This document shows, in pieces, positions 7,791 to 16,679 of a stretch of DNA of 44,435 bases. Each line of letters starts with the position of its first letter. The stretch's first letter is position 1. Both the position numbers and the translations under genes were made by a program. This stretch comes from Gammaproteobacteria bacterium. GTDB taxonomy: Bacteria > Pseudomonadota > Gammaproteobacteria > JAJDOJ01. The notes beneath the pieces were generated by a model. It saw nothing but the letters and a program-made list of their open reading frames with translations, ran no database searches and was not told the origin of the DNA. The stretch covers positions 1 through 44,435 of the forward strand of contig JALSSO010000092.1 of the NCBI GenBank assembly GCA_026984215.1. Direction: 5' to 3'.

Positions 7791-10113
7791 CGCCTTTCTT
7801 GCGGGCGCCGGTGGCAGCACGCCGACGCCCTTTGCGGGCCGGGGCCTTTTCGATGGCCTCGCGTGCCTGCTCCAGGGTGATCTCGGCCGGCTCCACGCCC
7901 TTGGGCATGCGGGCGTTTTTCTTGCCGTCGGTGATGTACGGGCCGTAGCGCCCGTTGAGTACCTGGATGCCGGCTTCCGGAAACGCCTTGATGATGCGGT
8001 TGGCATCGGCCCGCTTCTTCTCCTCGATCTTGGCCAGCGCTTCCTCCAGCGTGATGCTGTGCAGCTGCTCATCATCGATGGAGACGAACTTGCGCCCGTA
8101 GCGGATGTAGGGGCCATAGCGTCCCACGTTGACCTCCACGGGTTCGCCCTCGGGCGTCTCGCCGAGCACCCGGGGCAGTTTGAACAGCTCCAATGCCTCC
8201 TCCAGGGTGATGGTGTCCATTTTCTGACCCGGGCGCAGGCCGGCGAAACGGGGCTTCTCCGCGTCGTCTCGGGTGCCGAGCTGCACGAAGGGTCCGTAAC
8301 GGCCCATGCGCACGCTCACCTTCCGCCCGGTTTTGGGGTCCACGCCCAACTCTCGGGCCTGGACGGCCTCGTCGCGGGTGACGGATTCGGATTTGTTTTC
8401 GACCAGTTCCTTGAACGGTGTCCAGAAGGCCTCCAGCACGGGTACCCAGTCTTTTTCACCGCGCGAGATCTGATCCAGGTCGTCCTCCATGCGCGCGGTG
8501 AAGTCGTAGTCCACGTACTTGGGGAAATGCTGAGTGAGAAACCGGTTTACCACACGCCCCACGTCGGTGGGGTGAAACCGCCGGTTCTCCAGTTCCGCAT
8601 ATTCACGCTCCTGGAGGGTGGAAATGATGCTGGCGTAGGTGGAGGGCCGGCCGATACCGTACTCCTCCAGGGCCTTGATGAGGCTCGCCTCGGTGTAGCG
8701 CGGCGGCGGTTCGGTGAAATGCTGTTCGGCGCGGATGGCCTCCAGCGCCACCGTGTCCCCTTCGGCCATGGTCGGCAGGAAACGTTCGTCGCCGTCGGAT
8801 TTCTGATCGTCGCGCCCCTCCTGATAGACGCGCATGAAACCCGGCTCGCGCACATGCGATCCGGTGGCGCGGAAGCGGTCCCGGTCCGAGCCGCAGGCCA
8901 ACTCTACGGCCACCGTGTCCAGCGTGGCGTGAATCATTTGCGAGGCCACGGTGCGCTTCCAGATCAGTTCGTACAGCCGGGCCTGATCGCGGTCGAGGTG
9001 GCCCTTGACTTCGTCGGGCGTACGCAGCACCGAGGTGGGCCGGATGGCTTCGTGGGCCTCTTGGGCATTCTTGGCGGCGGTCTTGTAGCGCCGCGGCTTG
9101 GGGGGGAGCATCTTCGCCCCGTAGCGGTCCTCGATGAGGGCCCGGATCTCGGTGATGGCCTCGTCGGCCAGGTTCACCGAATCGGTGCGCATGTACGTGA
9201 TCAGGCCCACGGGGCCGGAGCCCAGGTCCACGCCTTCATAGAGCTGCTGAGCGACGCGCATGGTGCGGCTGGCCGAGAATCCCAGCTTGCGGGCGGCTTC
9301 CTGTTGCAGGGTGGAGGTGATGAACGGTGCCGCAGGATTGCGCCGGCGCTGCTTCTTCTCCACGGAACGCACCCGCAGGCGCCCGCCGGCGGCCTGCAGG
9401 AGCCGTTCACGCACGGCGCCGGCCCGGGCCTCGTCGGCGATGTCGAATTGCTGGAGCTTCTTGCCCTCCAGCATCACGAGCTTTGCGGTGAAGGGCTGAT
9501 CGTCCTTACGCGCGTCGGCCTCGATGGTCCAGTATTCCTGGCGCTCGAAGGCCTCGATCTCCTCTTCGCGCTCGACGATCAACCGCAGGGCCGGGCTCTG
9601 CACCCGCCCGGCCGACAGCCCCCGGCGGATCTTGCGCCACAGCAGGGGCGAGAGGTTGAACCCCACCAGATAGTCCAGCGCGCGGCGCGCCTGCTGGGCG
9701 TTGACCAGCTCGGTGGCGATTTCGCGTGGATGCGCGATGGCCTCCTGGATGGCGCGTTTGGTGATCTCGTGGAACACGACCCGATAGACGGGCTTGCCCT
9801 CGAGTGCGCCTTTCTCCCGAAGCAGCTCCAGCAGGTGCCAGGAGATGGCCTCGCCTTCGCGGTCGGGGTCGGTGGCCAGATACAGTGCTTCGGCCTTCCT
9901 CAGCGCCCGGGCAATGGCGTTGACGTGCTTCTCGTTGCGTTCGATGGGCTCGTAGCGCATGGCGAAGCCATGCTCGGGGTCCACGGCGCCTTCCTTGGGT
10001 ACCAGGTCCCGCACGTGGCCGTAGGAGGCCATCACCTCGTACCCCGGGCCGAGGTATTTCTTGATCGTCCGGGCCTTGGCCGGCGATTCCACGATCACCA
10101 GGTTCTTGCTCAT
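7780..10113 (-). CDS. topA: DNA topoisomerase I, type IA
   Basis: Relaxes negative supercoils through a 5'-phosphotyrosine. A TOPRIM domain opens the protein (NLVIVESPAKA, acidic TDPDREGEA at 81-89) and the active-site tyrosine is Y307 in GLITYMRTDS. At 777 residues it is shorter than the E. coli enzyme. Instead of C-terminal Cys4 zinc ribbons it has three or more Topo_C repeats (blocks such as GRYGPFVQLG, GRYGPYIRYG, GRYGPYITDG) and ends in an Arg/Lys-rich tail (APARKGRRR...GARKKGVAS). This repeat-plus-basic-tail form is known in several proteobacterial and actinobacterial lineages. It follows smg by 111 bp, and its last codons overlap the start of tsaC. Start ATG 10113 gives the canonical MSKNLVIVESP. 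Confidence 0.98.
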   Translation of the reverse strand: MSKNLVIVESPAKARTIKKYLGPGYEVMASYGHVRDLVPKEGAVDPEHGFAMRYEPIERNEKHVNAIARALRKAEALYLATDPDREGEAISWHLLELLREKGALEGKPVYRVVFHEITKRAIQEAIAHPREIATELVNAQQARRALDYLVGFNLSPLLWRKIRRGLSAGRVQSPALRLIVEREEEIEAFERQEYWTIEADARKDDQPFTAKLVMLEGKKLQQFDIADEARAGAVRERLLQAAGGRLRVRSVEKKQRRRNPAAPFITSTLQQEAARKLGFSASRTMRVAQQLYEGVDLGSGPVGLITYMRTDSVNLADEAITEIRALIEDRYGAKMLPPKPRRYKTAAKNAQEAHEAIRPTSVLRTPDEVKGHLDRDQARLYELIWKRTVASQMIHATLDTVAVELACGSDRDRFRATGSHVREPGFMRVYQEGRDDQKSDGDERFLPTMAEGDTVALEAIRAEQHFTEPPPRYTEASLIKALEEYGIGRPSTYASIISTLQEREYAELENRRFHPTDVGRVVNRFLTQHFPKYVDYDFTARMEDDLDQISRGEKDWVPVLEAFWTPFKELVENKSESVTRDEAVQARELGVDPKTGRKVSVRMGRYGPFVQLGTRDDAEKPRFAGLRPGQKMDTITLEEALELFKLPRVLGETPEGEPVEVNVGRYGPYIRYGRKFVSIDDEQLHSITLEEALAKIEEKKRADANRIIKAFPEAGIQVLNGRYGPYITDGKKNARMPKGVEPAEITLEQAREAIEKAPARKGRRRAATGARKKGVAS

Positions 10114-10224
10114 GGGTGCATGGGTTTGGAAAACGGATTTTGCAGTCGGTGGGCGTCGGCGCTCCGCGGCCCTGGGCCGGACCGGTGGGCCCGAACCAAG
10201 GGGCGGGCACCGCCCGCGCCTCGG

Positions 10225-10689
10225 TCAATGGACGAAGTCCACGTCCTCCAGCACGAGCTGTTCCAGCCACCCGGCCGAGGATTCCTCCTCGGGTAGGTTG
10301 TAAAGCACCATCAGGACCAGCCATTTGAGCTGGTCGATGCCGATTTCGGCGGCATCCAGTGCCATGACCCGTTCGATCACCAGCTCACGCAAGGTCGGGT
10401 TCAGGATCCCACGCTGTTCGAGGAAGGCCAGGAATCCATAACCTTCCTGGCCGAGCCGGGCCAGCTCCCGCGGATGATAGATTCGGGTGCTATGGGAAGA
10501 GGGCTGGGCCAAGGTGTCCAGATTGGAGAAGTCCTCCAGCCAATCGAAGGCCTGTTCGATCTCGCGAGATGGGAAGCCCGCCTCCAGCAGTCGGCCCTGC
10601 AGGGCGGCTCGGTCGTCGTCCGGTTCCAGCTCCTCGGCCATATACCGCTCGAACAGGTAGAGGAGGACGTCCACCATGGTTTCTTTCAT
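10225..10689 (-). CDS. smg: Smg family protein (DUF494)
   Basis: 154 residues, the usual Smg length. The N-terminus MKETMVDVLLYLFERYM and the C-terminal block LKWLVLMVLYNLPEEE are typical. Function is unknown; the family is nearly always found between dprA and topA in gammaproteobacteria, as here. Acidic, no signal peptide, no membrane segment, probably cytosolic. It begins 4 bp after the dprA stop, so it should be co-transcribed with dprA. Some family members lie near DNA-processing genes only by conserved synteny, so a DNA role is not proved. Confidence 0.95.
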   Translation of the reverse strand: MKETMVDVLLYLFERYMAEELEPDDDRAALQGRLLEAGFPSREIEQAFDWLEDFSNLDTLAQPSSHSTRIYHPRELARLGQEGYGFLAFLEQRGILNPTLRELVIERVMALDAAEIGIDQLKWLVLMVLYNLPEEESSAGWLEQLVLEDVDFVH

Positions 10690-10693
10690 TGCC

Positions 10694-11812
10694 TCAGGTC
10701 GCGTTCAGTCTGTGGTAGCGGCCATCGCCGGCCATGCCGACCCGGCCCTCGAGCTCCAGTATCAGCAGCATGGAGGAAACGGCCTCGACGGTCAATCCGG
10801 TGCGTTGCACGAGTTCGTCCACGGACACCGGATCGTGGCCCATGGCCTCGAGCAGTTCGCGGTGCTCGGGGTCGGTGGGGAGGGAGGACGGGCCTCCCGC
10901 GGGCGCCTCGGCTTCGGGCGGGTACAAAGTTGGAGTATCCAGCAAAGGGGCGAGTTCCTCGAGGATGTCCGCCGCCGTCTCCACGAGTTTGGCCCCCTGG
11001 CGGATCAGGCGGTGACAGCCCCGGGCCATGGGATTATGGATGGAGCCCGGAATGGCGAATACTTCGCGCCCCTGTTCGGCGGCCAGCCGGGCGGTGATGA
11101 GCGCGCCGCTGCGCAGGCCGGCCTCCACCACCAGGGTACCCATCGCCAGTGCACTGATCATGCGGTTGCGACGCGGAAAATGCGCGCGCCGGGGCCCGGT
11201 GCCGAGGGGGAACTCGGTGACGACCGCACCCTGGGCGGTGATGGCGTGGGCGAGCGCGCGGTGCCGCGCAGGGTAGACGCGGTCGGGCCCGGTGGCGGTG
11301 ACGGCGATGGTGGCGCCGCCTCCCTCCAGCGCCCCGCCGTGGGCGGCTGCGTCGATGCCCAGGGCCAGGCCGCTGGTGATGGTGAGGCCGGCGGCGGCGA
11401 GTTCGCGGGCGAATTCCCGGGCGTTGGCCTCACCGGCGGGCGTGGGGCTGCGCGAGCCGACCACGGCGAGCTGGGGCATGCGCAGCCACTCCGGGTCGCC
11501 GTTCACATACAGGAGCGGGGGCGCTCCGGGAACCTCGCGCAAGCGGGAGGGGTAACGCGGGTCGTCCCAGGTGAGTACGTGGTGGTGCGGGGCGGCATCG
11601 AGCCACCGCAGATCGGGATCGGCCAGGGCGGGATCGGCTTGTGCGATGGCGCGGGCGCATTCGGCGGGCAGACCGGCTCGACACAGGGCGTCTTCCCCCG
11701 CCTGGAGCACGGCCTGTGGATCGCCGAACGCTTCGACGGCCTTGGCAAAGGTTGCCGGTCCGATGCCGGGGAGGCGCCAGAGAATCAGCCAGTCACGGAT
11801 TCGTCGCGACAA
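10694..11812 (-). CDS. dprA: DNA-processing protein DprA
   Basis: Loads RecA on incoming single-stranded DNA during natural transformation. 372 residues in the expected order: N-terminal helix-hairpin-helix/SAM-like part (RLPGIGPATFAKAV), the central Rossmann fold with the DprA signature (AVVGSRSPTPAGEANAREFA, SGLALGIDAAAH, PAGYGxxYP-like region degenerate as TGPDRVYPARH, FPRRNRMISALA, and AIPGSIHNPMARGCHRLIRQGA), and a C-terminal winged helix (VSVDELVQRTGLTVEAV). The start at 11812 lies 20 bp inside the 3' end of the LysM gene. Presence of DprA alone does not prove competence; no pilus or ComEC genes are in the window. Confidence 0.97.
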   Translation of the reverse strand: MSRRIRDWLILWRLPGIGPATFAKAVEAFGDPQAVLQAGEDALCRAGLPAECARAIAQADPALADPDLRWLDAAPHHHVLTWDDPRYPSRLREVPGAPPLLYVNGDPEWLRMPQLAVVGSRSPTPAGEANAREFARELAAAGLTITSGLALGIDAAAHGGALEGGGATIAVTATGPDRVYPARHRALAHAITAQGAVVTEFPLGTGPRRAHFPRRNRMISALAMGTLVVEAGLRSGALITARLAAEQGREVFAIPGSIHNPMARGCHRLIRQGAKLVETAADILEELAPLLDTPTLYPPEAEAPAGGPSSLPTDPEHRELLEAMGHDPVSVDELVQRTGLTVEAVSSMLLILELEGRVGMAGDGRYHRLNAT

Positions 11813-13001
11813 AGCCTTCCTTGATGGGCAGCTTCGCCCGCATCACTATGGCGTAGCTCACCTGGTCCAGGGCCGCATAGACCAGGATCAGACCGGCACG
11901 CTCGGCCGGCAACCGGATCAGGCGGCGCCAGGACTGGCCATGGGGATCGATGACCTGTTCGCTGGCGTTGTAGACGGCCAGCACCGCCCCACGGTCCAGG
12001 CCGTCCGTCTTCCCTTTGTCCAACACCACCACCTGCAGGGCGCCCACCTGGCTCAACGCCTCACTGAGCGCCACGACATGGGCCTTCACCTTTTGGCGCG
12101 GCGGGTGCGGGAAATAATCGGCGGTGGGCCGGGGCTCCAGTCGCACCAGTCTGTCGCCCGGCAGGGCTTCGGTGGTCGAGAGCCGGAAGTTCAGCGTGGC
12201 CGGATCGCCCGAACGGATCACGGTGGCCACACCGACGTGGAGGGTTTTCTCACCCAGGTAGTCGCCGGTGTCTTCCGCGTAAAGCGATCCCTCGGGCCGA
12301 ATCAGGTGGAATTCAGCGCCCTCTGGGGTGTCCCCGGGCAGCCCCGTCGCGTACAGCGTATCGGTGAAGCCATAGACCAGGCGGTTGTCTTCGCCCCCGA
12401 CTAGATAGGGCAGTCGCTTGAGTGCCTGGCGGTCCATCACCACAGGCCGCACCAGGAAGGCGATGATGGCGCCGATGGGTACGCGTTCGACTTCCCGTGC
12501 AATGGGTTCGACGCGCACGTGGGGCTCCACCTTCACCGTGGGCATGCCCCGCCGGCTCCGGGGTGCGGCGTGTCCGGGGGCGGGGCCCTGGCCCAGGCGC
12601 GGACCGCCGGTGACCCGGATCACGGGCCGGCCCGCCTCCTCGGCCAACGTGAGTACGTCTCCCGGATACAGGTGATCCGGGTCCTCGAGCACCGGGTTCG
12701 GGCGCCAGACCGCCTCCCACTGCCAGGGATCGCGCAGGAAGCGCGAGGCTACCACCCAGACGGTGTCGCCCGACCGGACCACGTAACGATCCGGCGCGTC
12801 GGGGGCGAGCTCGACGACGGTTGCGGTCTCGTTCTCCTGCGTGGCCGCTTCGTCCTCGCGGGGCGGTTGAGTGGTGGTGCAGGCGGTCAGAACCAGCAGG
12901 GCGCCCGCCATGCAGACGGCCGCCGCCAGCCGGCGTCCCGCCGCCCAAGGGTGCCTGTGGGACGGGGTCCAGTCGATTGCGGAAGATTCGGGCGACGCCA
13001 T
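11793..13001 (-). CDS. LysM-domain lipoprotein upstream of dprA
   Basis: 402 residues. A positively charged N-terminus, a hydrophobic stretch (25-38) and the lipobox LTAC predict lipidation at C41, so the protein is probably anchored to a membrane. A LysM peptidoglycan-binding domain follows at about 72-119 (YVVRSGDTVWVVASRFL...LYPGDVLTL). The rest is the long conserved C-terminal region typical of the LysM protein encoded next to dprA in gammaproteobacteria. Its exact role is unknown; a wall-related role is inferred from LysM. First gene of the lysM-dprA-smg-topA-tsaC block, overlapping dprA by 20 bp and diverging from def across a 214-bp gap. Confidence 0.93.
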   Translation of the reverse strand: MASPESSAIDWTPSHRHPWAAGRRLAAAVCMAGALLVLTACTTTQPPREDEAATQENETATVVELAPDAPDRYVVRSGDTVWVVASRFLRDPWQWEAVWRPNPVLEDPDHLYPGDVLTLAEEAGRPVIRVTGGPRLGQGPAPGHAAPRSRRGMPTVKVEPHVRVEPIAREVERVPIGAIIAFLVRPVVMDRQALKRLPYLVGGEDNRLVYGFTDTLYATGLPGDTPEGAEFHLIRPEGSLYAEDTGDYLGEKTLHVGVATVIRSGDPATLNFRLSTTEALPGDRLVRLEPRPTADYFPHPPRQKVKAHVVALSEALSQVGALQVVVLDKGKTDGLDRGAVLAVYNASEQVIDPHGQSWRRLIRLPAERAGLILVYAALDQVSYAIVMRAKLPIKEGFVATNP

Positions 13002-13163
13002 GTTTCCCCCGGTCGGTTGTCCGTGATGCGCCGCCGTTCGCCCCGGCCGGAACGCGTGGCGCGGGAACCTGCGGCGGGCGCGTCGGTCGTTTGTTGTGTG
13101 GGGTCCGCTGCAGCCCTGGCCCTTGGTGGCGCAGGATAGGGTAACGAAGCGGCCGGCACGCTG

Positions 13164-13169
13164 TAAAAT
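13164..13169 (+). promoter_or_regulatory. Candidate -10 element (TAAAAT) for def-fmt-rsmB
   Basis: TAAAAT stands out in the GC-rich 214-bp divergent region between the LysM gene and def, and would start a transcript about 40 nt before the def ATG. It matches the sigma70 -10 at five of six positions; no good -35 is visible at 17 bp. Probable but not proven. Confidence 0.4.
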
Positions 13170-13215
13170 AGGTGCTTACAGCAACGCTGCATCCATCCCG
13201 TACCACGGACGAGCC

Positions 13216-13752
13216 ATGGCGATTCTCGACATTCTACATTTCCCCGATCCGCGCCTGCGGCGCCGCGCCGCGCCGGTTGCGCGGGTGGACGATGTGATCC
13301 GACGAACGGTAGACGACATGTTCGAGACCATGTACGCGGCGCCGGGTATCGGGCTGGCGGCGGTGCAGGTCAACATCCCCAAGCGGATCATCGTCATCGA
13401 CGTGTCCGAGGACAAAGACCGTCCCTTGTGCTTGATCAACCCCGAGATCCTGGAGCGCGACGGGGTCGAGGAGATGGACGAGGGCTGCCTGTCGGTGCCG
13501 GGGGTCTACGAAAAGGTCCAGCGTGCCGAACGCATCCGGGTCCGGGCCTTGGACCGCGAGGGCGAGCCCTTCGAGCTCGAGGCCGATGGCCTGTTGGCCG
13601 TGTGCATCCAGCACGAAATCGATCACCTGGACGGCAAGCTGTTCGTGGACTACCTCTCACCGGTCAAGCGCGAGCGCATCCGCAAGAAGCTGGAGAAACA
13701 GCGCCGCCACAAGACGCCGGCGCGGCCCGCGCCGGCCGGCGCCGCCATCTGA
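13216..13752 (+). CDS. def: Peptide deformylase
   Basis: Removes the N-formyl group from nascent proteins in the cytosol, at the ribosome exit. 178 residues with all three motifs: GIGLAAVQ (motif I), EGCLSVP with metal-ligand C91 (motif II) and QHEIDHLDG with H133, E134, H137 (motif III). The frame is open to 13096, but the ATG at 13216 gives the normal [14 protein letters not shown] start. Its context (ACGGACGAGCC before the ATG) resembles that before the ATG at 4696. First gene of a plus-strand run, with fmt starting 18 bp downstream: the two enzymes of the formylation cycle are made together. Confidence 0.98.
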   Translation: MAILDILHFPDPRLRRRAAPVARVDDVIRRTVDDMFETMYAAPGIGLAAVQVNIPKRIIVIDVSEDKDRPLCLINPEILERDGVEEMDEGCLSVPGVYEKVQRAERIRVRALDREGEPFELEADGLLAVCIQHEIDHLDGKLFVDYLSPVKRERIRKKLEKQRRHKTPARPAPAGAAI

Positions 13753-13770
13753 GGCGCTTGCGACGTTCCC

Positions 13771-14703
13771 GTGCTGCGCACCGTCTTCGCCGGAACCCCG
13801 GAGTTCGCGGTCCCGGCGCTGCGTGCCGCCTTGGAGGCCACGCGGGTGGTGGCCGTCTACACGCAGCCGGACCGTCCGGCGGGACGGGGCCGGAAATTGC
13901 GCCCGAGTCCGGTCAAGCTGGCCGCCCGTGAGGCCGGGATTCCCGTGCGACAGCCACCGCGCCTGCGTGAGGCGGCCGTGATCGACGAGCTCCGGGCGCT
14001 TGCCCCGGATCTCATCGTCGTGGCCGCCTATGGCCTGCTCCTGCCGCCCGCGGTGTTGGCGATCCCCCCGCTGGGCTGCATCAACGTGCATGCCTCGCTG
14101 CTGCCGCGCTGGCGGGGTGCGGCTCCCATCCAGCGGGCGGTGCTGGCGGGTGACCGGACCAGCGGCATCACCATCATGCGGATGGACGAGGGACTCGACA
14201 CCGGGGACATCCTTCTCCAGCGCGCGGTGAGGCTCGCGCCGCGCGAGACCGGCGGCAGCTTGCACGACCGCCTGGCCGGGTTGGGTGGAGAGACGCTGGG
14301 CGAGGCGTTCGAGCGGTTGGAATCCGGCGGTCTGGAGCCGACACCCCAGGACCCGGTCCGAGCGACCTACGCGCCCAAAATCGACCGAGCCGAAGCGGTG
14401 ATCGACTGGACCTGCAGTGCCGAGGCCATCGACCGTACCGTGCGCGCCTTCGAGCCCTGGCCGGTGGCGCGCACCCGCTGGCGGGGCAGGGATCTGCGTA
14501 TCCGGGCGGCCGAACCGATGGCCGGCGGACGACACGCCACCGCGGGCGAGGTCCTGTGGGCCGATCGGCGTGGCATCGTGGTGGCCTGCGGCGAGGGCGC
14601 CCTGCGCATCACACGGCTGCAGCTTCCGGGCGGTCGTCCCCTGACGGCGGAGGCGTTTCTCGCCGGGCACCCGGAGATCGCCGTTGCGGCGCTGCCCGAC
14701 TGA
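13771..14703 (+). CDS. fmt: Methionyl-tRNA formyltransferase
   Basis: Formylates initiator Met-tRNA with 10-formyl-THF. 310 residues. The catalytic triad is clear: N105 and H107 in CINVHASLLPRWRGAAP and D144 in GLDTGD. The C-terminal tRNA-binding domain starts about residue 207. Starts with GTG at 13771 (MLRTVFAGTPEFA), 18 bp after def. The rsmB start lies 34 bp after the stop, so def-fmt-rsmB reads as one operon. Confidence 0.98.
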   Translation: MLRTVFAGTPEFAVPALRAALEATRVVAVYTQPDRPAGRGRKLRPSPVKLAAREAGIPVRQPPRLREAAVIDELRALAPDLIVVAAYGLLLPPAVLAIPPLGCINVHASLLPRWRGAAPIQRAVLAGDRTSGITIMRMDEGLDTGDILLQRAVRLAPRETGGSLHDRLAGLGGETLGEAFERLESGGLEPTPQDPVRATYAPKIDRAEAVIDWTCSAEAIDRTVRAFEPWPVARTRWRGRDLRIRAAEPMAGGRHATAGEVLWADRRGIVVACGEGALRITRLQLPGGRPLTAEAFLAGHPEIAVAALPD

Positions 14704-14737
14704 AGCGGCGGCGGGCGCGCTCGACACGCGGCATCCG

Positions 14738-16051
14738 ATGAAACCGCCCGTCGCATCGGTGCGCCGTGACCGCCGTCTGGCGGCGGCGGGGGTGCTGGTG
14801 GCCGTGGCCCGCCAAGGGCGCGCCCTGCCCGCGGCGCTGCGCCGGATCCCACCAGACTCTCGGGCCTGGGTCCAGGAGATGAGCTTCGGCGTGCTGCGCT
14901 GGTACCCGCGGCTGGAAGCCATGTTGGGCGCGCTGCTGGATCGGCCGTTGCGTGCGCGCGACGCGCGGCTGCATATGTTGTTGCTCCTTGGGCTCTACGA
15001 GTTGGAGATGCTGGGGCGCCCCGCCCATGCCGTGGTGGATGCGTCGGTGAACAGCGCCGCACGGGTGGGCCGCCCCTGGGCGCGGGGACTGGTCAACGCC
15101 GTGTTGCGCGGCTGGTTGCGCCGGCGCGGGGCGATCCTGCCCGCCTTGGAGGACGACCCCGAGGCGCGCACGGCGCACCCCGCCTGGCTGCTCGAGCGGT
15201 TGCGCTCGGCGTGGCCCGAGCATTGGGCACGGATCTGCGCGGCGGACAACGCCCGCCCGCCCATGACCCTGCGCGTGAATCTGTCCCGCATCGGACGCGA
15301 GGCCTATCGGGAGCGGCTCGCCGCGGTGGGGTTGGCGGCTCGTCCGGTGCCCGGCGTGGCCAGCGCCCTGGTCCTGGAGCGGCCCTTGGCGGTGGAGCGC
15401 CTGCCCGGCTTCGCCGAGGGGCTGGTGAGCGTGCAGGATGCGGCAGCCCAGCTCGCCGCCTTCATCCTTGCGCCCAGGCCCGGCCAGCGGGTGCTGGACG
15501 CCTGCGCGGCCCCGGGCGGCAAGACGGGTCACCTGCTGGAATACGCCGCGGGTGTGGAGCTGCTGGCCCTGGATCGAGAGGCCGTGCGCCTGCGGCGGGT
15601 GGACGAGACCTTGCGGCGGCTCGGGCTGACGGCGGCCACGCGCGTGGCCGACGCCGGTTCCATCGGACAGTGGTGGGACGGGCGGCCCTTCGATCGCGTG
15701 TTGCTGGACGCCCCCTGTTCGGCCACCGGCGTCATCCGTCGCCAGCCGGACGTGAAGCTGCACCGTGCGCCGGAGCAGATCCCCCCCCTGGTCCAGCGCC
15801 AGCGGGCGCTGCTGGAGGCCCTGTGGACCGCCGTCGCCCCGGGAGGACGGTTGCTCTACGCCACCTGCTCGTTGTTGCCCGAGGAGAACACGAAGCAGAT
15901 CGCCGCCTTCCTGCAGGCGCACCCCGAGGCCCGGCTGCGACCTTTCGCCGTGGGGCCAGTGAGGGCCCCGGCGGGTGCTGTGCAGATCCTGCCGGGCGAA
16001 CACCAAATGGATGGTTTTTACTACGCGCTGTTGGAAAAAAACAACACCTGA
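14738..16051 (+). CDS. rsmB: 16S rRNA (cytosine-967-C5)-methyltransferase
   Basis: RsmB/Fmu/Sun. N-terminal NusB-like RNA-binding helical domain (about 1-140), then the SAM-dependent Rossmann domain with the AdoMet motif LDACAAPGGKTGHLLE and two catalytic cysteines, DAPCSATGVIRRQPD and YATCSLLPEENTKQ. The frame is open back to 14684 inside fmt, but ATG 14738 gives 437 residues and a typical start. It ends QMDGFYYALLEKNNT, the usual RsmB terminus. Operon partner of def and fmt in most gammaproteobacteria. Confidence 0.97.
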   Translation: MKPPVASVRRDRRLAAAGVLVAVARQGRALPAALRRIPPDSRAWVQEMSFGVLRWYPRLEAMLGALLDRPLRARDARLHMLLLLGLYELEMLGRPAHAVVDASVNSAARVGRPWARGLVNAVLRGWLRRRGAILPALEDDPEARTAHPAWLLERLRSAWPEHWARICAADNARPPMTLRVNLSRIGREAYRERLAAVGLAARPVPGVASALVLERPLAVERLPGFAEGLVSVQDAAAQLAAFILAPRPGQRVLDACAAPGGKTGHLLEYAAGVELLALDREAVRLRRVDETLRRLGLTAATRVADAGSIGQWWDGRPFDRVLLDAPCSATGVIRRQPDVKLHRAPEQIPPLVQRQRALLEALWTAVAPGGRLLYATCSLLPEENTKQIAAFLQAHPEARLRPFAVGPVRAPAGAVQILPGEHQMDGFYYALLEKNNT

Positions 16052-16079
16052 GGCCGTTTCGGCGGTATCATGGTCGCCA

Positions 16080-16096
16080 GGGCCGGCTTCCGGCCC
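16080..16096 (+). promoter_or_regulatory. Hairpin just upstream of the DUF4390 start
   Basis: GGGCCGG, CTT, CCGGCCC form a perfect 7-bp GC stem whose 3' end is 5 nt before the ATG at 16102. The region where a ribosome site should be is taken up by the stem, and no Shine-Dalgarno is visible. It may restrict translation, or may indicate that the ATG at 16126 is the real start. Structure is seen; function is inference. Confidence 0.35.
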
Positions 16097-16101
16097 GTGG
16101 A

Positions 16102-16668
16102 ATGGAACGCGCCGTGCCGATTTCGATGCGCTACATCGCGGCCCTGGTTCTGTGCGGGCTCGCGCTGCCCGTGTTCGCCGACAAGGCGGCGGTGGAAGGG
16201 CTGCGCGTCTATCTGGACGAAGGGCGTTATCGCGTCGACGCCGACGTGCACCTGACGCTCCCCCCCGCTGTGCGCGAGGCGCTGCACAACGGCATCGCCC
16301 TGGTGTTCGAGGTCCGTGCGGAGCTCAGGCGCGAAAACATCATGATCCCGGATTCCCTGGTCACCCAGCACCGGCGCAGGTACCGCCTGGAGTACCGGCC
16401 GTTGCTGGAGCGCTACGTGGTCACGGAGCTCGGCGGAGCCCGTACGGTGGAGACCCATCTGCGGCTTCGGGACGCGCTGAAGGCCATTGGGAGGATTCGG
16501 GGCTGGCCCCTGATCGAAAAACGTCAGCTCGACCGAAGTCACACCTACTACGTGCGGGTGCGCGGTGAATTGCTGCTGACCGAGCTACCCCTGCCGCTAC
16601 AGCTGCACGCCTACGTCAAGCCGAGTTGGTGGATCGCCACCCCCTGGGCCGAGGTGCCGCTACGCTGA
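16102..16668 (+). CDS. DUF4390 exported protein upstream of ntrY
   Basis: 188 residues beginning with a clear signal peptide (hydrophobic IAALVLCGLALPVFA, cleavage likely after FA at about residue 26). The mature part fits the DUF4390 family: strand-rich, with a conserved RYRLEYRPLLERYVV block and C-terminal HAYVKPSWWIATPWAEVPLR. The family is of unknown function and is regularly encoded directly before ntrY in gammaproteobacteria. This suggests it acts with the NtrY sensor or is simply co-transcribed. ATG 16102 or 16126 could be used; the second also leaves a usable signal peptide. The stop is 11 bp before the ntrY ATG. Confidence 0.9.
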   Translation: MERAVPISMRYIAALVLCGLALPVFADKAAVEGLRVYLDEGRYRVDADVHLTLPPAVREALHNGIALVFEVRAELRRENIMIPDSLVTQHRRRYRLEYRPLLERYVVTELGGARTVETHLRLRDALKAIGRIRGWPLIEKRQLDRSHTYYVRVRGELLLTELPLPLQLHAYVKPSWWIATPWAEVPLR

Positions 16669-16679
16669 TCCGAGCCGTC

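Noticed and set aside
8059-10296. Plus-strand open frame (745 codons) antisense to topA
   Set aside because: No family signature; the minus-strand topA has every expected motif over the same bases.
15211-16101. Extended N-terminal part of the frame that ends in DUF4390
   Set aside because: The upstream 297 codons are an out-of-frame reading of rsmB; the real gene starts at 16102 or 16126 with a signal peptide.
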